In this document: positions 8,263 to 14,923 of the stretch, piece by piece | How the letters are laid out: every line of letters starts with the position of its first letter | Numbering within the stretch: position 1 is the stretch's first letter | Assembly (NCBI GenBank): GCA_035606665.1 | Contig: DATNEY010000003.1 | Span: 62,001-126,000 of the forward strand | DNA length: 64,000 nucleotides | Reading direction: 5' to 3' | Source of the DNA: DASUGC01 sp035606665 | GTDB lineage: Bacteria; Acidobacteriota; Vicinamibacteria; Vicinamibacterales; SCN-69-37 | The notes under the pieces: generated by a model | Seen by the model: the letters and a program-made list of their open reading frames with translations, nothing else | Told to the model about the DNA's origin: nothing | Databases searched by the model: none | Position numbers and translations under genes: made by a program

Positions 8263-10365
8263 GTGACGCTTACGTTCGTGCTCTGGCTGGCTGCGACGGT
8301 CGTGCATTTCGCTGTCGCCGCCGCGGCGGCCCGCCGCTTGTCGCCGGATGACACGCTCGATGAATTGATTTTCGTGGCCGTGGTCGGTGGGGTGGCCGGC
8401 CTGTCGTTCGTTCTTCACGCCACCGCACTATCGGCCGGACTCAGTCTCGGCTTTGGCCTTGCCGGCCTGGCCGTGTGGAACACGTTTGTCTGGGCCGTCG
8501 TGCGCCGTGTGTCGGCACGCGAGACCGTGCAACAGCGTCCGGATTTCTTCGAGTTATTGGTACTCGCGATTCTTTCGAGTGTGGTGCTCGCCTGGATGGG
8601 TGCATCGGCCACGTCGCTCGATCTGCACGGTCCGGATGCCGCGCACTATCACGTGCCCTACGCCGTGAACCTCGCGCACGGCGACGGACTGTTCGCGCTG
8701 CCGGCCACGCCGCACCTCTATCCGATGGCCGGCAGCCTCGTCGCCGCGTGGTTCATCATTCCGTTCGGCAACACGCTTCTCGTCGATCTCGCGATGCTCC
8801 TGCCGTTCGGACTGATGGTGGCCGCCATCAACCTCCAATTCCGTGCGATGACGGGGGAGTCCGGACTTCGATGGAGCACGTGGCTCTCGCTCGCGCTGTT
8901 CTCGACGCCGCTGTTTCGCAGCGCGAGCGCCGGGGCGGCCGACCTCTGGTTTGCGGCCGCGTTCGTGGCGGTGGTCGCGCTCGTGACGTCTGCGTGGGCG
9001 CGCCGATCGTGGCGGGCGATCGACGCGATCCTGCTCGGCGGCGCAGCCGGTCTCCTGCTGGGATCCAAGACGACGGGGATAGCGTCGCTTGGGCTGCTCG
9101 GTGCAGGCGCGGTGGGTGTGTGGGTGTTACGGAGGGTCGCCGGCGCCAGGCCCATGGAGCGGCCCTCGTTGGGCATCACGCCCGTTCTCGGCGCTCTCAT
9201 CCTTGCGCTTGGAGCGGGTGGTGTCTGGCTCGTGCGCAACTGGATTCTCTTCGGATCGCCGCTGGCGCCCGCCGGACTCGATGTGTTCAGCCTCTCGCTG
9301 TTTCGCGGCGAGACGCACCAGCGAACGACGTACTACTCCGTGCTGGGTGAGATGGAGCGCCCGGGTTTCGACCTCATCGCGGTGGCGACGCGGTACATCC
9401 GACAGTGGCTCGGTCCGGCGTTCCTTCCTACGATCGCGCTCATCGCATTCACTGCTGGCGATCTCGTGCTGACGCTCGGGCGCAGGACCACGGATCCGCG
9501 GTGGTGGGCGCGCATGGGAGCGCTGCTTCTTACTGTGTTCTCCGGCGGCGTCCTGATCTGGATGCTGATCGGTGCGCCGTGGACCGCGCTCCTGCGCAGC
9601 AATGGACTGACGCTGCGATACGCGCTGCCGCTGGCGGCGCTCGGGCCGCTACTGGGCTACGCGGCCCTGTTTCCCCTGAGCGTTTCCTGGACTCGAAACC
9701 GGGTCGCGGCGGCTGTCGCGTCCGGCAGTCTGATGTTCACGAGTCTCTGGTGGTTCTGGAAGAGCTCGATGGCCGCACCACCGCAGTCCATCCTGCCGGC
9801 GTTCGACCTGGTGTGGCTGGTGGTGGCCGGCGCGATCGTCCTGCTCATGCTCAGGACCCGCGCAAAGCCCATGAAAGGCCTGCGCGGAGCGGCAGTGGTC
9901 GCGACCATGGCGGTGATCCAGGGCTATCAGATCTCGGAAGCGAACGTCGCTGCTCATCGCGACACCGAGGCGAAATTCGAGGCCGAAGAGTTGGCCTATG
10001 CCGCCGGCACTCCTCGGCCTCAGCCGGATCCTCAGCCGGGTCGGGCGGCATTCCTCGCCGTACGGAGCGATGAGAAGGCCCGCGGCCGTTCCTGTGCGGC
10101 CAGGCGCTTCTACTTTCTGGTCAGGTACGACCAGCCCCTGGAGTTCCAACCGCCGGCCCTTTCGAGCCGGAGCTACTACGCTGGGCGCGATGTCGAGCCT
10201 GCACGGCGAGCAGGGCCCATCGGCGATTGCGACTACATCGTCACCAGCCCGGCGCTGCAGGGAACCGAGAAAGGGCAGGCACTCGTCAGCGCGCTCGCCG
10301 GCGGCGCCGCCACCGAAACCGTGCCCAGCCCGGCAGAGTTCGTGGTGCTTCGGCCGGCGAAGTAA
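8263..10365 (+). CDS. Polytopic membrane protein, GT-C-like
   Basis: About 700 aa from the GTG at 8263, which starts the first membrane helix (VTLTFVLWLAATVVHF) and clears the divergent promoter; an in-frame ATG at 8200 would overlap the neighbouring gene. Around a dozen hydrophobic segments run to about residue 590, then a soluble C-terminal tail of about 130 residues. The loop after the third or fourth helix has DLHGPDAAHYHVPYAVN, an Asp/His-rich periplasmic loop placed as in GT-C glycosyltransferases that use polyprenyl-phosphate sugars. The activity is inferred only. Its partner may be surface glycan made with the adjacent sugar dehydrogenase. Confidence 0.65.
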   Translation: MTLTFVLWLAATVVHFAVAAAAARRLSPDDTLDELIFVAVVGGVAGLSFVLHATALSAGLSLGFGLAGLAVWNTFVWAVVRRVSARETVQQRPDFFELLVLAILSSVVLAWMGASATSLDLHGPDAAHYHVPYAVNLAHGDGLFALPATPHLYPMAGSLVAAWFIIPFGNTLLVDLAMLLPFGLMVAAINLQFRAMTGESGLRWSTWLSLALFSTPLFRSASAGAADLWFAAAFVAVVALVTSAWARRSWRAIDAILLGGAAGLLLGSKTTGIASLGLLGAGAVGVWVLRRVAGARPMERPSLGITPVLGALILALGAGGVWLVRNWILFGSPLAPAGLDVFSLSLFRGETHQRTTYYSVLGEMERPGFDLIAVATRYIRQWLGPAFLPTIALIAFTAGDLVLTLGRRTTDPRWWARMGALLLTVFSGGVLIWMLIGAPWTALLRSNGLTLRYALPLAALGPLLGYAALFPLSVSWTRNRVAAAVASGSLMFTSLWWFWKSSMAAPPQSILPAFDLVWLVVAGAIVLLMLRTRAKPMKGLRGAAVVATMAVIQGYQISEANVAAHRDTEAKFEAEELAYAAGTPRPQPDPQPGRAAFLAVRSDEKARGRSCAARRFYFLVRYDQPLEFQPPALSSRSYYAGRDVEPARRAGPIGDCDYIVTSPALQGTEKGQALVSALAGGAATETVPSPAEFVVLRPAK

Positions 10366-10412
10366 CCGTCGCGCGCGAGCCGCCGTATTATTGGGTGCAC
10401 CAGGGGACCACT

Positions 10413-11384
10413 ATGTTGATCAAATCCAGGACCTCAGCAGACCTGCCGTATTCGGAAGTCACGCCGGAGCCTATCTATCGATCTCGGCGTGAGTTCCTTG
10501 CCGCCACCGCGGTGGGCGCCGTCGGAGCGATTGCCGGAGGAATCGGATCGGAGGCATGCGCGGAAGCGGCGGTGCCGCAGGGGACGCTCACGGCCAGGAA
10601 GACGGCCTTTGTCACCGACCCGGCCGTCGATCCACTGAGCACCTGGGAGACGATCACGACCTACAACAATTACTACGAGTTCGGCACGGGCAAGGACGAT
10701 CCGGCGCGGAACTCCGGGCGGCTGACGACGAAACCCTGGACGGTGAAGGTGGACGGGCTCGTCGACAAGCCAGGCGACTACGGCCTCGAGGACCTCATCG
10801 ACTTCAAGAATCTCGAAGAGCGCGTTTACCGCCACCGCTGCGTCGAGGCATGGTCCATCGTCGTGCCGTGGATTGGCGTGCCGCTCTTGGGCCTGATCAA
10901 GAAGGTGCAACCGAAATCGATGGCGATGTTCGTGGAGTTCACGACGCTGGAGCGGCCGAGCGAAATGCCGGGGCTCAGCCGCGGCTCGCTCGAGTGGCCG
11001 TATCGCGAAGGCCTGCGCATGGATGAAGCGATGCATCCGCTGACGCTGATGGTGGTCGGCGTCTACGGCAAGCTGTTGCCGAATCAGAACGGCGCGCCGC
11101 TGCGCGTGCACGTGCCCTGGAAGTACGGTTTCAAGAGCGGCAAGTCCATCGTTCGCATCCGGTTCACCGACAAGATGCCGATGACTTCGTGGGTCATGCA
11201 GCGGGCGGAGGAGTACGGGTTCTACGCAAACGTGAATCCGACCGTCGATCATCCGCGCTGGTCCCAGGCGAGGGAAGTGCGGCTGCCCGGGTTCTTCAAA
11301 AACCGTCCGACCCTGATGTTCAACGGCTACGGCGACCAAGTGGCCAGCCTTTACGCCGGCATGGATCTCAGGAAGTTCTACTAA
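10413..11384 (+). CDS. msrP: Periplasmic methionine-sulfoxide reductase catalytic subunit MsrP
   Basis: 323 aa. Start ATG at 10413 behind an AGGGGA ribosome site. Twin-arginine leader (SRREFLAATAVG) for export of the folded molybdoenzyme. Sulfite-oxidase-fold core with the molybdopterin-ligating Cys in HRCVEAWSIVVPW, and the family motif WKYGFKSGKSIVRI. It reduces methionine sulfoxide in oxidised periplasmic proteins, taking electrons from the haem membrane subunit MsrQ encoded downstream. Molybdenum cofactor supply fits with moaA in the same window (56432-57454). The gap to msrQ holds a copy of the hairpin element. Confidence 0.95.
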   Translation: MLIKSRTSADLPYSEVTPEPIYRSRREFLAATAVGAVGAIAGGIGSEACAEAAVPQGTLTARKTAFVTDPAVDPLSTWETITTYNNYYEFGTGKDDPARNSGRLTTKPWTVKVDGLVDKPGDYGLEDLIDFKNLEERVYRHRCVEAWSIVVPWIGVPLLGLIKKVQPKSMAMFVEFTTLERPSEMPGLSRGSLEWPYREGLRMDEAMHPLTLMVVGVYGKLLPNQNGAPLRVHVPWKYGFKSGKSIVRIRFTDKMPMTSWVMQRAEEYGFYANVNPTVDHPRWSQAREVRLPGFFKNRPTLMFNGYGDQVASLYAGMDLRKFY

Positions 11385-11393
11385 ATAATGCCT

Positions 11394-11497
11394 GCGAGCG
11401 AGCCATGCGAGCGAGCCGCGCGAACGGAGTGGGGAGTCAGGGGCCCCGCGAGTGAGCGCGTAGGGGGGACCGCGGGGGCGCAGCCCCCCGGATCCGA
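11394..11497 (+). repeat. Interspersed hairpin element, copy A (upstream of msrQ)
   Basis: About 104 bp: GCGAGCGAGCC words, then GGGGCCCCGCGAG, then a GGGGGC-GCA-GCCCCC hairpin (11474-11488) and GGATCCGAG. It is clearly related to copies at 12598, 24995 and 59755 in the same orientation. The hairpin ends 15 nt before the msrQ ATG, where no Shine-Dalgarno sequence is visible, so it could affect translation of msrQ relative to msrP. Confidence 0.8.
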
Positions 11498-11503
11498 GAA
11501 CTG

Positions 11504-12184
11504 ATGCAGAGGGCCTGGCACCAGCTGAAACGACTCGTTCTTGCGATCGTCAACTGGCGCTACTTCAAGCCCGCCGTTTTTATCGGCTGCGCGATTCCGC
11601 TCGTCGATCTCGTCGTCTCGTTCTGGCTGGTGTACACCGGCCGCAATCCGAATCTGCTCGGTGCGGAACCAACGAAGGCGATGCTGCACCTGACGGGTGA
11701 GGACGCGCTCGCGATCCTGCTGCTCACGCTGACGGTCACGCCCGCGCGGCGGATCTTCGGCGCGAACAAGCTCCACGACCTCCGCCGCATGCTCGGCCTG
11801 TGGGCGTTCACCTACGCTGCGATTCATCTCAGCATCTACCTGGTCTTCGACCAGCTCTGCTATTCGCCTGGCACGTGTCAGTTCGAAGCGGTCTGGCAGG
11901 ACTTCATCAAGCGCCCGTTCATCTTCGTCGGGCAGGTGGCGTTCATTTCCATGCTCCTGCTGGCCCTGACATCGACCAAGGGGTGGCAGCGCCGCCTGCG
12001 GAAGAACTGGAACCGTCTGCACATGCTGGTCTTCGTCGCGGCCATCGCCGGCGTGATCCATTTCATCTGGATCCAGAAGGCCGACATCGAAGAGCCGCTC
12101 AACTGGGCCGTCTGGCTGACGGCGCTTATCGGCATCCGGATCTTCTTCTGGATGCGCGCGAATCGCCGTCGCGCCGTCGCGTAG
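11504..12184 (+). CDS. msrQ: MsrQ haem-binding membrane subunit of methionine-sulfoxide reductase
   Basis: 226 aa, ferric-reductase-like transmembrane fold with about six helices. Candidate haem-ligand histidines lie in YAAIHLSIYLVFD, LHMLVFVAAIAGVIHFIW and LHDLRRMLG. It passes electrons from the quinone pool or a flavin reductase across the inner membrane to periplasmic MsrP. The position directly after msrP is the conserved msrPQ order. Translation begins just after hairpin-element copy A. The C-terminus is basic (RANRRRAVA), consistent with a cytoplasmic end. Confidence 0.92.
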   Translation: MQRAWHQLKRLVLAIVNWRYFKPAVFIGCAIPLVDLVVSFWLVYTGRNPNLLGAEPTKAMLHLTGEDALAILLLTLTVTPARRIFGANKLHDLRRMLGLWAFTYAAIHLSIYLVFDQLCYSPGTCQFEAVWQDFIKRPFIFVGQVAFISMLLLALTSTKGWQRRLRKNWNRLHMLVFVAAIAGVIHFIWIQKADIEEPLNWAVWLTALIGIRIFFWMRANRRRAVA

Positions 12185-12210
12185 CAAGCTGTTGAGAGCG
12201 CGCGAGGCGC

Positions 12211-12309
12211 TCAGCTCAGCATGCTCAGAATGACGTAGATCACGATGATGCCGACGACTCCGAAGCCGAGCAGTCGCCCGATCGCGATTGAACCAAGTAG
12301 TTTCAACAT
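12211..12309 (-). CDS. Possible 32-residue single-pass membrane peptide
   Basis: Short frame MLKLLGSIAIGRLLGF then GVVGIIVIYVILSMLS, ending in TGA. The C-terminal 20 residues form a near-ideal transmembrane helix after a short basic stretch. It is convergent with msrQ. No Shine-Dalgarno sequence is evident and nothing supports expression, but codon choice looks coding and the hydrophobicity pattern is unlikely in this GC-rich background. The function is unknown. Confidence 0.35.
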   Translation of the reverse strand: MLKLLGSIAIGRLLGFGVVGIIVIYVILSMLS

Positions 12310-12597
12310 GCGCAGTCGTTGTGCAACTCGGATACCACTGGGAACGGCTCGGTTCGTGTTGGGCGAGGTCGGTTGAAATGACACCAGCTACCAGAGATAG
12401 GTAGCCGGCTCCTTTGGTCGCTCTGGGCCGCTCTGCCTCCCGGGCCCCCTCCGCCCCCTCGGCTCCGGTGGCTCCGCGGCTCTGCCTCCTCCGTTTCCTC
12501 CCTTTTTTGCCAGTTCAACCCCGCATGGAGCCAGTTCGCGACAATTTTGTTAGCGGATCGGGGAGGGGCCGATAGTCTAGGCGCTGTTATCTCGGTC
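12310..12597. other. Non-coding region with C/T-rich low-complexity tract
   Basis: Together with the hairpin element that follows, this is the longest gene-free stretch in the window (about 400 bp to the radical SAM start). 12413-12520 is a pyrimidine-rich tract built from recurring CTCCG, GGCTCTG and CCTCC words, ending in CCCTTTTTTGCC. I see no convincing ORF, RNA gene or complete promoter. Candidate -10 sites (GACAAT, GATAGT) lack a matching -35. Confidence 0.5.
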
Positions 12598-12695
12598 GCG
12601 AGCGAGTATGCGAGCGAGCCGGCGGAGCGAGCGGGGCGATGGGTCCCCGCGAGCGACGCCGTCGGGGAGTCCGCAGGGGCGAAGCCCCTCGGATC
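12598..12695 (+). repeat. Interspersed hairpin element, copy B (upstream of radical SAM gene)
   Basis: About 98 bp: GCGAGCGAG words, GGGTCCCCGCGAGCGACGCC, GTCGGGG, then the perfect hairpin AGGGGC-GAA-GCCCCT (12675-12689) and GGATC. It ends at the radical SAM ribosome site. The upstream extension of the radical SAM frame to 12547 is simply this element read in frame, so it is not protein. Confidence 0.85.
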
Positions 12696-12711
12696 AATGT
12701 TGGAGGTTTTT

Positions 12712-14781
12712 GTGCACAAGCCAGTCAAGTATTTCGAGAAGGGCCTGACCTACGTCGCCAAGGGCGCGTGGAGCGTGTTTGATGCGATCAACAGCGTCAA
12801 GCGAAACGACAGCTTCATCCCGGCGTGGTCGGAAAAGCCGCTCCTGAAGTCGTGGCAGAAGGTGAAGCCGCCGCTCGGCTGGCCGCGCGAGACGGATTCG
12901 CTGTGCCCGACCTGCGTGCGCGAGGCGCGGCAGGAGATTCTCGACGGCAAGCGTGACTACAAGGAACTTCTGACCGAGAAGATCGGCGAGATCAAGGCGA
13001 CCATCATCGAGCGCGACGGCAAGATCATGATGGTAAAGGATTGCCCGATTCACGGCCACTTCGAGGACGTGATGGCGATCGACACCGCGTTCTTCAAGCA
13101 CCTCGAGGACACGTTCCCGGGCTCCGACATCCGGTCGCACGCCGACGAGAAGCTGCACAACCATGGCTCCTCGACGATCAAGTACGGCCGCGGCTCGGTG
13201 CTCACGATCGACCTGACGAACCGCTGCAACATGATGTGCGACCCGTGCTTCATGGACGCGAACCAGGTCGGCTTCGTGCACGAGCTCAGCTGGGAAGAGA
13301 TCAAAACGCTGCTCGACAACGCCATCACCCTGAAGCCGAAGCGGCAGATGTCGGTGCAGTTCTCCGGTGGCGAGCCGACGCTCTCCCCGTACTTCCTCGA
13401 CGCGTGCCGCTACGCCAAGAAGGTCGGCTACAACAGCGTGCAGGCGGCCACGAACGGCATCGAGTTCGCCAAGAGCCCTGAGTTCGCGCGCGCGGCGGCG
13501 GAAGCCGGCCTGCGCTACGCGTACCTGCAGTTCGACGGCATCGGTAACGCGGCGAACTCGCACCGCCTCGTCGGCAATCTGTTCGACGTCAAGCTCCGCG
13601 CGATTGAGAACCTGTGGCGCAACGGCGTCGACATCGTGCCCGTCACGACCATCGTCAATGGCGTGAACAACGAGCAGGTCGGCCGTATCATCAAGTTCGC
13701 GCTCGACAACCCGAAGAAGATCTCGTTCCTCTCGTTCCAGCCGGTGTCATTCACCGGCCGTGACGAGGAAGTGACGCCGGAGCGGCGTGCGGCGCAGCGC
13801 TACACGCTCTCGCATCTGGCGCACGACGTGAAGAACCAGACGGGCATCGGCGAGCCGGAACGCGACTGGTTCCCGATCTCGTTCATGGGCACGTTCAGCG
13901 ACTGGGCGGACCTCGTGCACGGTCCGGCGGCCGACTGGGGCGCGCTTTCCTGCGGCTGTCACCCGAACTGCGGCGTCGGCATGGCCGTCATCGTCGACAA
14001 GGAAACGCACGAGGCAGTGCCGATCACCGCGTTCATGAACGGTCCGCAGCTTGCGAAGGACATCACGAGCGTGAACGATGCGGCGCGCGGCCGGTTCCTG
14101 TCGGTGGCGGGCATGGCGCTCGCGCTCATGCGCAACTACGACCCGTTCAAGACGCCGAAGCACTTCAGCCTGTTCGACCTCATGCGCCGCTTCGACAAGG
14201 CGTTCGGCGCGACGGGTAAGGACTACGGCAAGGTCACGGCGGATCGGACGGTCGCGGACATCGAGAAGCGCCGCAGCGATCGGTTCAACTTCATGTTCGT
14301 CGCGGGCATGTGGTTCCAGGACCTGTTCAATTACGACTTCCGCCGCACCGAGCGCTGCATCATTCCGTATGCGACGCAGGAGGGCGAGATCAGCTTCTGC
14401 GCCTACAACACGGGCGTGGGCTGGCGGAACATCATCGAGAAGATGCACATGACGGCCACGCTCACGAAGTGGTACGAGGAGCATGGACGCCATGAGATCT
14501 TCGCCGGCGGCAAGAAGGTCGAGATGGACACGACCCAGCACAGCCTCAATCTGGTGGCTGAGGACGTGAACAAGGGCATCCAGCACGACCTCGATTCACA
14601 GGGCATCGCCAAGAACGCGCGTGAAGAGAAGCTGCGCGCGCGCAAGGCGCAGCAGGAACACGCCCGCATGGCCGCGCTGTATCGGCAGGAAGTCCTCAAG
14701 GAACCGAAGCCGGAGATCGCGACGGGCCTCCAGATTCAGGGCCTGAAGAAGAAGGACTCGTCAGAGACGGTCACGCACTAG
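12712..14781 (+). CDS. Radical SAM enzyme of the Tes/membrane-spanning-lipid synthase-like family
   Basis: 689 aa from the GTG at 12712, which follows GGAGG (12702-12706) with 5-nt spacing; an ATG at 12697 is also possible. Domains: an N-terminal metal-binding part with CPTC (65-68) and CPIHGH (111-116); the radical SAM cluster motif CNMMCDPC (172-179) binding the SAM-coordinating 4Fe-4S; GGEP (219-222); an extra cluster region CGCHPNC (414-420); and C549/C563 around IIPYATQEGEISF. The CPxC...CPxHG head with several auxiliary Cys sets is the layout of the MJ0619/COG1964 group that includes archaeal tetraether synthase Tes and bacterial membrane-spanning lipid synthases. The proposed role is radical C-C coupling of lipid tails to make diabolic-acid-type lipids; family placement is firmer than substrate. 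The charged, Lys-rich C-terminus suggests peripheral membrane binding. Confidence 0.7.
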   Translation: MHKPVKYFEKGLTYVAKGAWSVFDAINSVKRNDSFIPAWSEKPLLKSWQKVKPPLGWPRETDSLCPTCVREARQEILDGKRDYKELLTEKIGEIKATIIERDGKIMMVKDCPIHGHFEDVMAIDTAFFKHLEDTFPGSDIRSHADEKLHNHGSSTIKYGRGSVLTIDLTNRCNMMCDPCFMDANQVGFVHELSWEEIKTLLDNAITLKPKRQMSVQFSGGEPTLSPYFLDACRYAKKVGYNSVQAATNGIEFAKSPEFARAAAEAGLRYAYLQFDGIGNAANSHRLVGNLFDVKLRAIENLWRNGVDIVPVTTIVNGVNNEQVGRIIKFALDNPKKISFLSFQPVSFTGRDEEVTPERRAAQRYTLSHLAHDVKNQTGIGEPERDWFPISFMGTFSDWADLVHGPAADWGALSCGCHPNCGVGMAVIVDKETHEAVPITAFMNGPQLAKDITSVNDAARGRFLSVAGMALALMRNYDPFKTPKHFSLFDLMRRFDKAFGATGKDYGKVTADRTVADIEKRRSDRFNFMFVAGMWFQDLFNYDFRRTERCIIPYATQEGEISFCAYNTGVGWRNIIEKMHMTATLTKWYEEHGRHEIFAGGKKVEMDTTQHSLNLVAEDVNKGIQHDLDSQGIAKNAREEKLRARKAQQEHARMAALYRQEVLKEPKPEIATGLQIQGLKKKDSSETVTH

Positions 14782-14814
14782 GCTGCGCGGTTCAGGGCGC
14801 AGGGTTCCGGGTTC

Positions 14815-14848
14815 AAAGGGCCGGGTGAGGAGACTCATCCGGCCCTTT
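14815..14848 (+). terminator. Stem-loop after the radical SAM gene
   Basis: A 15-bp stem with one G-T pair: AAAGGGCCGGGTGAG, loop GAGA, CTCATCCGGCCCTTT, followed by GTGTCT. It lies 34 nt past the stop codon. The stem is very stable but the U-tract is weak, so it is a candidate rather than a clear intrinsic terminator. Confidence 0.6.
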
Positions 14849-14923
14849 GTGTCTCAACGTAATTCTTCATTGCCATTGCCTCGAAACGCATGAAGAATGG
14901 CGCCTTCCATTCGAGGTGCGTCA

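Noticed and set aside
12547..12711. N-terminal extension of the radical SAM frame
   Set aside because: It is the hairpin element read in frame; the GGAGG-GTG at 12702-12714 marks a better start.
12303..12728. Minus-strand frame containing DPRGFAPADSPTASLAG
   Set aside because: Translation of the hairpin element and low-complexity tract; no start signal or domain. Kept only as evidence for the element.
12694..14586. Minus-strand frames opposite the radical SAM gene
   Set aside because: Mirror frames; the plus-strand product has clear catalytic motifs.
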